Part shown: positions 38,083 to 45,915 of the stretch, piece by piece
How positions within the stretch are numbered: the stretch's first letter is position 1
How the letters are laid out: every line of letters begins with the position of its first letter
NCBI GenBank assembly: GCA_965220825.1
Contig: OZ244839.1
Span: 3,038,001-3,102,000, forward strand
Origin: G965220825 sp965220825
Lineage (GTDB): Bacteria > Pseudomonadota > Alphaproteobacteria > UBA828
Reading direction: 5' to 3'
Length of the DNA stretch: 64,000 bases
The notes under the pieces: model-generated
What the model was told of the DNA's origin: nothing
The model's database searches: none
What the model saw: the letters and a program-made list of their open reading frames with translations, nothing else
Made by a program: the position numbers and the translations under genes

Positions 38083-38823
38083 TCAACCCTCGTCCTCGCC
38101 AAGATAGGCGCGGCGCACTTCCGGGTCGTTCTGGACCGCCCGCGGCGGGCCGACGGCGATGGTGCGTCCGTGATCGATCACATGGACCCGTCCGCAAAGG
38201 CCCATGATCAGGCCCATATTGTGTTCCACCACCAGCACGCCACAGCCGAACTCGCCGTGAATCCGCGCAATGGTCTCGATGAGGCCGGGGATGTCTTCCT
38301 CGTTGGTGCCGGCGGCGGGTTCGTCGAGGAGGAGGAAGGCCGGACCCGTGGCAAGCGCACGGGCGATACCCACCAGGCGCTCGTCGCCATAGGGGAGGGT
38401 GCCCGCGGTCCGTGCCGCCGCCCCGCCGAGACCGAGCCAATCCAGGATTTCCTGTGCCCGGATGCGCGCAGCCCGGCGCCCGACCGCGCGTCCGGCGAAA
38501 CCGGCGGCCACATTTTCCAGCACCGAAAGCCCGGAGAAGAGCCGCACCGCCTGGAAGGTGCGGGCGACGCCCAGCCGGGAGATTTCGTGGGGACGGCTGC
38601 GGGTGATATCCCGGCCTTCGAGATGGACCCGGCCCGCGTCTACCCGTTGGAAGCCCGAGAGCACGTTGATCATCGTGCTCTTGCCCGCGCCGTTGGGCCC
38701 GATGAGGCCCAGGATCTCGTGCCGGCGGAGTTCGAGCGATAGGTCGTCCAACGCGGCGAGCCCCCCGAAACGGACGGTGATCCCGTCCGTCCGGAGGGTC
38801 TCCTGAGGGCTGGCGGCCGTCAC
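38083..38823 (-). CDS. livG: ABC transporter ATP-binding protein LivG
   Basis: Second ATPase, 246 residues from GTG 38823. Seen: TVRFGGLAALDDLSL, Walker A GPNGAGKSTMINVLSGF, GVARTFQAVRLFSGLSV, Walker B FLLLDEPAAGTNEED and VVEHNMGLIMGLCGRVHV. The ABC signature is weak, reading TLPYGDERLVGIARAL, as often in LivG. It begins 76 bp after the livK stop; an upstream in-frame start at 38934 would overlap livK and add unrelated residues. Confidence 0.92.
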   Translation of the reverse strand: MTAASPQETLRTDGITVRFGGLAALDDLSLELRRHEILGLIGPNGAGKSTMINVLSGFQRVDAGRVHLEGRDITRSRPHEISRLGVARTFQAVRLFSGLSVLENVAAGFAGRAVGRRAARIRAQEILDWLGLGGAAARTAGTLPYGDERLVGIARALATGPAFLLLDEPAAGTNEEDIPGLIETIARIHGEFGCGVLVVEHNMGLIMGLCGRVHVIDHGRTIAVGPPRAVQNDPEVRRAYLGEDEG

Positions 38824-38899
38824 CGCGCCGGTCGTACGGCGCGCACCGTCGGGCGAGCCGGGGCGCGGGTCGGCGGCAGGGGCCGGACGGGCACCGGCG

Positions 38900-40072
38900 C
38901 TAGAAGTCCACGGGCGGCACCTTGTTCGCCGCAACGCGGTCTATGCCGCTGCGCACGCCGTTCTGCACCTCGACGATCATCATCGGGGTGTCGAAGTTGA
39001 TGTGCCATTCCGGCGTATAGGTGGTGGCGCCGGAGAGCAGCGGCTCCTTGTCGAACTTCTCCAGCTCCTGGGCCACCGCCTTGGCATCGAAGGTGCCTGC
39101 GCGTTCGACGGCCCGCACCCATGCCTGGATGATGGAGTAACCGGTCACGCTGAAGCCCACGATGGGCGGGCCGAAGCGCTTCTCGAACGCCGCCCAGAAG
39201 TCCTGCACCTCGGGGATCGTGTCGTCGCCGTGGATCGAGCTGTAGTTCAGGTTGTAGAAGTTGCTGAGGCCGGGGATCGCGTCGAGCCAGTAGACGCCGT
39301 CCATGGCAACGCCGCCGATGACCGGAAGGTCGATGCCCGCGGCCCGGACCTGTTTGAGGATTGGCGTGCCGCCCACGCCGGCGGCGCCGGTGAAAACGAT
39401 GAAGTCGGCATCCGATTCCTTGATCCGGGTGATCTGTCCGGCCGCCGTGGTGTCGGTCTGCCCGTTGAAGGTGTCGTGGCCCGCGACCGTGCCCAGGCCG
39501 TCCTCCCAGCGGGCGCGGAAGTAGCCGGCGAGCTTCTTGGTGTATTCGACCTGGGTATCCTCGAAGATAAAGGGCTTGCGCCACCCTTGGGCGTGCGCCC
39601 ATTCGGCCATGATCGCGCCTTCGGCGGGGGTGCCGATACCCATGGAGAAGGCGAGGTCGCCGATGCCCTGGACGCCGAACTTGGGGTCGCCCGCGCAGAG
39701 CGAGAAGGCGATCTTGCCTCGGCTCTGGGCGGTGATCGCCGCCGGGCTGCCGAAATCGAAATCGCAGGTTACGAGAACCAGTTCGGCGCCCTGCTCCATC
39801 ACCGCGATGGCGGCATTGGCCCCTTGCGCGGGGTCGGATTTGGTGTCGGCGGTCACGAACTCGATCTGCCTGCCGAGGACGCCGCCGGCGGCATTGACGT
39901 CGTCGATCGCCAGGATGGCACCCTTGTGCGGGTCGTCGTAGGGCGCGAGGAATCCCGAAAGTGCGATCGCCGCACCGACGACCACCTTGTCGTCTTCCGC
40001 CGCCGCACCCTGCACGAGGCCGCCCGCGGTAATCGCCGCCGCCAGCGCGATGGCACCCGTTCTCCAGCCCAT
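38900..40072 (-). CDS. livK: Periplasmic substrate-binding protein of the liv-type ABC transporter
   Basis: A 390-residue type I periplasmic binding protein with a clear signal peptide (about residues 1-25, ending QGAAA before EDDK). Family parts: VVVGAAIALSGFLAPYDDPHKGAILAIDDVNAAGGVLGR in outline, then a ligand-contact-type segment VTCDFDFGSPAAITAQS and GQTDTTAAGQITRIKESDADFI. It is the first gene of the liv-MetE-HyuB-aminotransferase run; the 184-bp gap upstream should hold the promoter but shows no clear consensus. The ligand is unknown; the neighbours suggest something other than plain leucine or valine. Confidence 0.9.
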   Translation of the reverse strand: MGWRTGAIALAAAITAGGLVQGAAAEDDKVVVGAAIALSGFLAPYDDPHKGAILAIDDVNAAGGVLGRQIEFVTADTKSDPAQGANAAIAVMEQGAELVLVTCDFDFGSPAAITAQSRGKIAFSLCAGDPKFGVQGIGDLAFSMGIGTPAEGAIMAEWAHAQGWRKPFIFEDTQVEYTKKLAGYFRARWEDGLGTVAGHDTFNGQTDTTAAGQITRIKESDADFIVFTGAAGVGGTPILKQVRAAGIDLPVIGGVAMDGVYWLDAIPGLSNFYNLNYSSIHGDDTIPEVQDFWAAFEKRFGPPIVGFSVTGYSIIQAWVRAVERAGTFDAKAVAQELEKFDKEPLLSGATTYTPEWHINFDTPMMIVEVQNGVRSGIDRVAANKVPPVDF

Positions 40073-40256
40073 TCTCCGTCTCCTTCCAGCCTGTCGCCGA
40101 CGGCTCCGCTTGCCGCCGGGGAATACCTTAACGGACCGACCCGGTCCCGCAATGGCTTGTCGAAGGCGGTGTCCCGCGTGGTGCGAACCCTGCCGCGCAC
40201 AAAACAGGGGCGCGCGGGCCCGTCGATTCGCGTCCTGTTGTCGCGACGAACGCCTG

Positions 40257-41018
40257 TCAGGTGCGGAAGCCGCCGCCCGCAGGACCCGATGCGGTGCCGG
40301 CGCCGCCGAGCTTGCGGTAGGCCACCGATAGCACCGCCACGGGCACGCCGACGGTCAGGAAGGTCAGGGCGTTGATGAAGGAGACCATGCCGCCCAGGCC
40401 GAAATTGACCAGAACGAACGGCCCGAATATCCCGCCGATGAGGAAGAGCACCATGGCGATGGCGAGGAACGAGAGCAGCATGGCGCCCAGCAGCTTGAGC
40501 GCGGCACCCTTGAGCAGGCCGTAGGCGGAGGCGAAACCCGCGTATGAATCCACCGCCGTCGCGGGGAAGATCATGGAGAAGGGCGTGACGATAAGCAGCG
40601 TGATCAGCAGAAGCAGAAGTACGAGCCCCGGATCCTGCGCCTGCGCCGCCACCAGGACGATCTCCTGCGGCAGGAGGAAGAGAACCAGCCGCAGGAAGTA
40701 TTTGACATCCCGAAGGCCCGGCCAGAATTGCACGGCGACGCTCGTATCCCGTGTTCCCAGCAGGAGATAGCGGTGCCAGGCCACCGCGAAAACGGCAAGC
40801 AGGAAGAGCCGCACCACCTCGTGGACGATGAGCAGCTCGGCGGACTCCATGTCCTGGAGATCGAGCCGGAGAACGGCCGGCAAGAGTATGGCGAGCACCA
40901 TGGGGATCGCCGCAAGCCCCAGCATCACGCGGAAGTTGCGAAACGTCAGACGGATCGCCTCGCCGACGGTTGCGTACACGCCGAGCGACGGTGGTAACGG
41001 GGCACCGGGGCCGTACAT
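40257..41018 (-). CDS. Hypothetical six-helix membrane protein
   Basis: A 253-residue integral membrane protein that I do not recognise. Predicted helices lie at about residues 28-50, 62-88, 105-127, 129-155, 174-206 and 210-236. The N-terminal YATVGEAIRLTFRNFRVMLG resembles the lead-in of glycerophosphodiester-phosphodiesterase-type and YihY/DUF975-like membrane domains, but this is not enough for a call. It starts directly after the ybbP-like stop (no gap), so it is probably co-transcribed with the YbbA/YbbP exporter. Confidence 0.7.
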   Translation of the reverse strand: MYGPGAPLPPSLGVYATVGEAIRLTFRNFRVMLGLAAIPMVLAILLPAVLRLDLQDMESAELLIVHEVVRLFLLAVFAVAWHRYLLLGTRDTSVAVQFWPGLRDVKYFLRLVLFLLPQEIVLVAAQAQDPGLVLLLLLITLLIVTPFSMIFPATAVDSYAGFASAYGLLKGAALKLLGAMLLSFLAIAMVLFLIGGIFGPFVLVNFGLGGMVSFINALTFLTVGVPVAVLSVAYRKLGGAGTASGPAGGGFRT

Positions 41019-43547
41019 CTATTCCATCCGGAGGAGCGGCGCGGCCTTGCGGCCGAGCGCGCGCCATGTGCTTGCGAATCCCAATATCAACGTAATGGTA
41101 ATACAGGCGGCAGCCATGGCGATTACATATTCCACGCGGAACCGCAACTCCACGCCAAGCACGCCCGTGGTGAAGCCCCAGGCGGCCAGCGTGCCGATAC
41201 CGAAAGCGAGCCCCGCCGCAATGCAACCCAGAAGCAGATGCTCGACGAGGAATGCGCGGGTGAGGTCGGCCCGCCGCGCGCCCAGCACTTTCATGACCAC
41301 CGCGTCTCGCACGCGCCGCTCGCGGCCTGCGGCGATGGCGCCCGCCATGACCAGCAGGCCGGTGCCGACCGTCACTGCGGCGACCGCCTGGACTGCGCCG
41401 GCGACGCGCCCCAGCATCTCGTCCAACGCGGCGACGACGGCCCGGATCGGAATTGCGGAAATATTGGCGAACCGCTCTGTCACGCGGCGTTCCAACACGG
41501 GTTCCGCCTCGGGTGTCGCGCGGACGGTGGCGAGGTGGATCTGCGGCGCGCCGTCCAGAACGCCCGGCGAGAAGATGGCGATGAAGTTGATCTCGAGTGC
41601 GGTCCAGTCTACTTCGCGCAGGCTCGCGATTTGGGCCGTGACCTCCCGCCCCAGCACATTGAGCGTGAGGGTGTCGCCGATGCCGACGCCGAAATCCCGC
41701 GCGATCTCGGCGCCGAGCGAGAGCAGCGCCGGGCCCCGGTAGTCCTCGTTCCACCAGCGGCCCTCGACGATCGCCGCATTGGCGGGCGGCGTCGCGGCGT
41801 AGGAAAGACCGATATCGCTTCGAACCGCCCATTCCGAACCGGGTGCGACATCGGTCTCGCTCACGGGCTTCCCTGCGATGCGAATGATGCGACCGCGCAG
41901 CATCGGCATTCGTGCGTCCCGCTCCGCGCCTTCCGTCTCGCTCACCAGCCGGTCGAAGGCCTCGGCCTGGCCGGGTTGGATATCGACGAAGAAGAAGGCC
42001 GGCCGGTCGGCACTGCGCTCGACGAGCCGCGCGCCGAGCGAGGACTGCACCAGGACCAGCGCGATGAGCACGGCAAGCCCGGTTCCGAGGGAGAGGGCGA
42101 CGGGGACCGTGGGCGCACCGGTGCGCGAGAGATTGGCAAGCCCGAGACGCAGTGCGAGGCCGCGCCGCGGCCGGGTGCGCCGGGCTGCGAGCACCACCAC
42201 AGCAGCCGCTCCCCGGAAGAGTGCGAGAGAGACCGGCACTCCCGCCGCAAACCAGAGCGCGACTTCGGGGAGAGGCGCGGTGGCGACGACGAGTGCGGCG
42301 AGGCCGCCGGCCGCCAGGACCGTGCCGGCGACGGCGGCGAGCGGCGGCCGTCCGCTCGAAGGGTCGACGGCGCTCCGAAACAGGAGGCCCGGACGGGTGC
42401 GTGCCGCGCGGCCCAGCGGCCAGAGCGAGAAGGTGAGCACGGTCAGCGCCCCGCAGGCCGCCGCGAAGGCCAGCGGCGCGGCGTGCAGCGTGCCGGATAG
42501 CGGCAGGGGGAGCGCGCCCCCGGCAAGGCTCGCGAGCACCGGGGGCAGTGCGGCGCCCAGCGCCAGCCCAACCCCGATCGCGGCAAGGCCCAGAATGGCG
42601 ATCTGGATCAGATAGGCAAGCAGCACCACAGCTTGTGTCGCACCCACGCATTTCAGCGTGGCGATGGTGCGGAGCTTGCCTTCGAGATGATTCGAGACGG
42701 CGCTGGCGACGCCAATACCGCCGATCAGAAGCGCAGCCAGGCCGGTGAGTGTCAGGAACGATCCCACCCGGTCCAACTGGCGCTCGAGGGAGGGATTGGC
42801 GTTTCGCGAATCCCGCAGCCGCCAGCCGCCGTCGGGGAAGGCGTGCTCCAGCGCGTCGCTCCACGCTTCGGGCGTCACACCGGGCGGGAGGAGGGCCCGA
42901 TAGCGGTGCCGGCTCATGGTCCCCGGCCGTACCAGGCCGGTCCGCTCGAGGGAGGCGTGGTTCACCATGACGCGTGGGCCGAGGGCGATGCCCGCCGTGA
43001 GCCGGTCCGGCTCTCGGGTGATGACGGCGCGAAGCACGAGCAAAGCGCCGCCGATGCGAATCCTATCGCCGATTTCGAGTCCGAGCCTTTCGAACAGCCC
43101 GCGGTCCGCGGCGACGCCGCCGTCGGCGAGCGCCGCGGGCAGATCCGCACCACCCTCGAGTTCCAGAGTGCCCGTCAGCGGATAGGCTCCGTCCACCGCC
43201 TTCAACTCGATGAGCGAGCGTCGGGTGCCGTCCTCCGAATGCGCCATGCCGCGCATGGTGACGATATGGGAGACCGCCTGCGCCTCGGCCGCGAGCCAGT
43301 CCTCGGCGTCCGGCGGCAGGGGCCGGGAAAACTGCGCCAGTTCCACATCGCCGCCCAGGATCGTGCGCGCCTCCCGCGCGAGCCCAGCCTGTAGCGCTTC
43401 GGTCAGCGAGCCGATTCCTGCGATAACGGCAACGCCCAGAGCGAGGCAGGCGAGGAAGATGCCGAATCCCCGCACGCCGCTTCGGAGCTCCCGCCGGGCG
43501 ATGCGCCAAGCGGGTCCCGCAAGGCCGGTCCCCGAAGTGCCGCCCAC
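41019..43547 (-). CDS. FtsX-like ABC transporter permease (YbbP type)
   Basis: An 842-residue permease of the MacB/FtsX group. An N-terminal helix (about 27-48) precedes a large periplasmic domain, followed by a three-helix FtsX block, a middle set of helices around 355-480, a second periplasmic domain, and a last FtsX block with AGAIAAGRERRVRDAVVMKVLGARRADL. This duplicated architecture matches YbbP, part of an exporter with YbbA next to tesA. The start is GTG 43547, 3 bases after ybbA. Substrate is unknown; lipophilic or envelope compounds are usual for the group. Confidence 0.88.
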   Translation of the reverse strand: MGGTSGTGLAGPAWRIARRELRSGVRGFGIFLACLALGVAVIAGIGSLTEALQAGLAREARTILGGDVELAQFSRPLPPDAEDWLAAEAQAVSHIVTMRGMAHSEDGTRRSLIELKAVDGAYPLTGTLELEGGADLPAALADGGVAADRGLFERLGLEIGDRIRIGGALLVLRAVITREPDRLTAGIALGPRVMVNHASLERTGLVRPGTMSRHRYRALLPPGVTPEAWSDALEHAFPDGGWRLRDSRNANPSLERQLDRVGSFLTLTGLAALLIGGIGVASAVSNHLEGKLRTIATLKCVGATQAVVLLAYLIQIAILGLAAIGVGLALGAALPPVLASLAGGALPLPLSGTLHAAPLAFAAACGALTVLTFSLWPLGRAARTRPGLLFRSAVDPSSGRPPLAAVAGTVLAAGGLAALVVATAPLPEVALWFAAGVPVSLALFRGAAAVVVLAARRTRPRRGLALRLGLANLSRTGAPTVPVALSLGTGLAVLIALVLVQSSLGARLVERSADRPAFFFVDIQPGQAEAFDRLVSETEGAERDARMPMLRGRIIRIAGKPVSETDVAPGSEWAVRSDIGLSYAATPPANAAIVEGRWWNEDYRGPALLSLGAEIARDFGVGIGDTLTLNVLGREVTAQIASLREVDWTALEINFIAIFSPGVLDGAPQIHLATVRATPEAEPVLERRVTERFANISAIPIRAVVAALDEMLGRVAGAVQAVAAVTVGTGLLVMAGAIAAGRERRVRDAVVMKVLGARRADLTRAFLVEHLLLGCIAAGLAFGIGTLAAWGFTTGVLGVELRFRVEYVIAMAAACITITLILGFASTWRALGRKAAPLLRME

Positions 43548-43550
43548 GGC

Positions 43551-44240
43551 TCAGGCCGTGCCGGCGGGCGGGTCCGCGATGCGCCCGTCGGCGATATGCA
43601 CCATGCGGTCGCAGCGTCCGGCCAGCCCTCTGTCATGGGTTACGAGCACCAGGGTCGAGCCCCGCTCGGCGCGAAGCTCGAGGAGCCGCTCCATCACGGC
43701 GTAGCCGGTCTCGCCGTCCAGATTTCCGGTGGGCTCGTCCGCGAGCAGCACGGCGGGGGCCGGCGCAAAGGCGCGGGCGAGGGCCACACGCTGCTGTTCG
43801 CCGCCGGAAAGCTGGCCGGGATAGTGCTGAAGCCGGTGGCCGAGCCCCACGCTCTCCAATGCGGCCCCGGCCTCGCCGAAAGGGTTCGGATGGGCGCCGA
43901 GCTCGAGCGGAAGCGCCACATTTTCGAGTGCGGTCATGGTGGGGATCAGGTGAAACGCCTGAAATACGATGCCGACCGACTTGCAGCGGAAGGCGGCAAG
44001 CGCGCTCTCGTTCAACGCGCCGATGTCCGTGCCGACGACCGCGACCCGGCCCTTGTCGGCCTTCTCCAGGCCCGCGACGACCGCGAGCAGGGTGGACTTG
44101 CCGGCGCCCGACGGCCCCAGCACGGCAATGCTCTCACCGCGCGCCGCGGTCAGCGAGATGCCGCGGAGGACATCGACAGGCCCCGCGCGGCTGTTGAGAG
44201 TAAGATGGACATCTTCGAGGGCCACGGCCGGATCATCCAT
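43551..44240 (-). CDS. ABC transporter ATP-binding protein (YbbA type)
   Basis: A 229-residue ATPase of the LolD/MacB-like group. Seen: Walker A GPSGAGKST, VGIVFQAFHLIPTMTALENV, signature LSGGEQQRVALARAF, Walker B VLLADEPTGNLD and VTHDRGLAGRCDR. It partners with the FtsX-like permease downstream. Its ATG (44240-44238) shares bases with the ATG of the divergent tesA gene, so the two open face to face with no untranslated space between them. Confidence 0.92.
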   Translation of the reverse strand: MDDPAVALEDVHLTLNSRAGPVDVLRGISLTAARGESIAVLGPSGAGKSTLLAVVAGLEKADKGRVAVVGTDIGALNESALAAFRCKSVGIVFQAFHLIPTMTALENVALPLELGAHPNPFGEAGAALESVGLGHRLQHYPGQLSGGEQQRVALARAFAPAPAVLLADEPTGNLDGETGYAVMERLLELRAERGSTLVLVTHDRGLAGRCDRMVHIADGRIADPPAGTA

Positions 44241-44916
44241 GCTTTATCGCCTTTCCGTCCCGCGCGGTGCGCGCCTCGTCGCCGCCGCGCTCGCCGTCCT
44301 CTCCGTCGCGGTCTTGTGGTCTGCACCGCTCGGCCACGCCCGCGCCGCCGGCGACGAACCCATCATCCTCGTTTTCGGTGACAGTCTGACAGCTGGCTAT
44401 GGGCTCGCGGCGGAGGAGGCATTCCCCGCCCGGCTCGAAGAGGCTCTCCGCGCAAAGGGCCTGGACTGGCGCGTCGTCAATGGCGGGGTTTCGGGCGATA
44501 CCAGCGCCGGGGGGCTCGCGCGTATCGATTGGGCGCTGGCCGACCGGCCGGAGATCGTGATCGTCGAACTCGGCGCGAATGACGGCCTGCGCGGCCTGCC
44601 GACGGAACAACTCGAGGCCAATCTCGATGCCATCCTCGACCGGGTGCGGGAGGCGGGCGCCGCGATTCTGTTCGCCGGCATGCGCGCACCGGCCAATTTC
44701 GGCGCGGATTATGCGGCCCGTTTCGAGGCCGTCTACCGGGCCCTTGCGGCGCGGCACGAGGTCGCCTTCTACCCGTTCTTTCTCGAGGGCGTGGCCATGG
44801 TGCCCGAACTGAATCAGCCGGACGGCATCCATCCGAACGCGGCCGGCGTGGTCGAAATCGTGAAACGCATTCTGAGCCATGTGACGGCGGTTATTGCCGC
44901 GCGCACGAGCGGCTGA
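44239..44916 (+). CDS. tesA: Arylesterase / lysophospholipase TesA (SGNH hydrolase)
   Basis: Secreted SGNH/GDSL hydrolase of 225 residues with a signal peptide ending near HARAAGDE. Blocks: FGDSLTAGYGL with Ser49, NGGVSGDTSAGG (oxyanion Gly), LGANDGLRG (oxyanion Asn) and PDGIHPNAAG with the catalytic Asp and His. It acts on thioesters, aryl esters or lysophospholipids in the periplasm (family knowledge). The same tesA-ybbA-ybbP divergent order is known from enteric bacteria. It is followed by thpR. Confidence 0.93.
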   Translation: MLYRLSVPRGARLVAAALAVLSVAVLWSAPLGHARAAGDEPIILVFGDSLTAGYGLAAEEAFPARLEEALRAKGLDWRVVNGGVSGDTSAGGLARIDWALADRPEIVIVELGANDGLRGLPTEQLEANLDAILDRVREAGAAILFAGMRAPANFGADYAARFEAVYRALAARHEVAFYPFFLEGVAMVPELNQPDGIHPNAAGVVEIVKRILSHVTAVIAARTSG

Positions 44917-44931
44917 GGCACGGTACACGCC

Positions 44932-45489
44932 ATGAGCCGCTTGTTCACGGCCGTCACGCCGCCGGAGTCCGTTCGCCAGCAGCTCGCGGGCCTTTGCGGG
45001 GGCGTGCCCGGTGCGCGGTGGCAGGATCCGGAGCGGATGCATATCACGCTCCGTTTCATCGGAGAGGTGGACGCCACGGCCTTCGTCGAGATTCGGGATG
45101 CGCTCTCTGATGTGGAAGCGCCGTCGTTCTCCCTCATGCTGGAAGGCGTTGGCTGTTTCCCTCTGCGCGGGCCGGCGCGGGTGCTGTGGGTGGGTGTTAC
45201 GCTTGATCCGGCGCTCGCACGCCTGCGCCGCCGCACGGATTCCGCGCTTGCCCATGTCGGATATGGGCCCGAGAGCCGCAATTTCTCGCCTCATGTCACC
45301 ATCGCCCGCTTCGCCGCGCGGGCGCCCGCGCGGCGGCTGCGGGAGTTCCTGGCCTGGCATGGGGGTTTCCGCGCGGGGCCCTTTCCGGTGTGCTCCTTTG
45401 CGCTCATGTCGAGCAGCCTCGGTGAGGACGGCCCCCACTACACCACGGAGGCCCGCTATCCTCTTCTCGATGCGGGAGAGCGTCTCTGA
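44932..45489 (+). CDS. thpR: RNA 2',3'-cyclic phosphodiesterase
   Basis: A 185-residue member of the 2H phosphoesterase superfamily (ThpR/LigT). Both catalytic HxT motifs are present: HITLRFIGE at about 37-44 and HVTIARF at 121-127. The N-terminal SRLFTAVTPP and C-terminal FALMSSSLGEDGPHYTTEARYPL are typical. It hydrolyses 2',3'-cyclic phosphate RNA ends to 2'-phosphates. The start lies 15 bases after tesA, so the two likely share a transcript; it converges with the zincin gene 8 bases on. Confidence 0.93.
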   Translation: MSRLFTAVTPPESVRQQLAGLCGGVPGARWQDPERMHITLRFIGEVDATAFVEIRDALSDVEAPSFSLMLEGVGCFPLRGPARVLWVGVTLDPALARLRRRTDSALAHVGYGPESRNFSPHVTIARFAARAPARRLREFLAWHGGFRAGPFPVCSFALMSSSLGEDGPHYTTEARYPLLDAGERL

Positions 45490-45497
45490 CGGCGACG

Positions 45498-45896
45498 TCA
45501 AACCGCCGACTCTATGCGTTCCATGTCTTCGTCCGAGAAGCCGAAATGGTGGCCGATCTCATGGATCAGTACATGGTGCACGAGCTCTTCCAGCGTGCCG
45601 CCCGTCTCAACCCAGTAGTCGAGGAGCGGCCTGCGGTAGAGAAACACCATGTCCACATCCTGGCGCACGTCGCCGACGCCGCTTCGGTCCAGGGAAACGC
45701 CGCTATAGAGGCCCAGCAGGTCGAACGGGCTCTCGAGCGCCATGTCCTTCTGGACCTCCTCGCTCGGGAATTCCTCGACCCGGATCATCACTTCGTCGAC
45801 GCATTCGCGCAGGAAGGCGGGGATGCGGCGGTATTCCCGATCCGCGATGCGTTCGATGTCCGCCGCGCTCGGGGGCGTGAGGCCGCCGCCGGCCAT
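45498..45896 (-). CDS. Metallopeptidase family protein (small zincin-like)
   Basis: A 132-residue minimal zincin of the bacterial metallopeptidase family (DUF1025-like). The HEIGHHFGFSD motif supplies His112, Glu113 and His116, with Asp122 a likely third-ligand position. DLLGLYSGVSL and DVRQDVDMVFLYRRPLLDYW are conserved flanking blocks. No signal peptide is visible. Some homologues are stand-alone proteases; biological substrates are not known. It is the distal gene behind the carotenoid oxygenase, 19 bp apart. Confidence 0.87.
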   Translation of the reverse strand: MAGGGLTPPSAADIERIADREYRRIPAFLRECVDEVMIRVEEFPSEEVQKDMALESPFDLLGLYSGVSLDRSGVGDVRQDVDMVFLYRRPLLDYWVETGGTLEELVHHVLIHEIGHHFGFSDEDMERIESAV

Positions 45897-45915
45897 GATG
45901 CGGGCGGGCTTCAGC

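Noticed and set aside
39853..42864. A 1,003-codon minus-strand frame spanning livK, the membrane protein and ybbP.
   Set aside because: It runs out of frame through three recognised genes on the same strand and its translation is Arg/Gly/Pro-rich with no motif.
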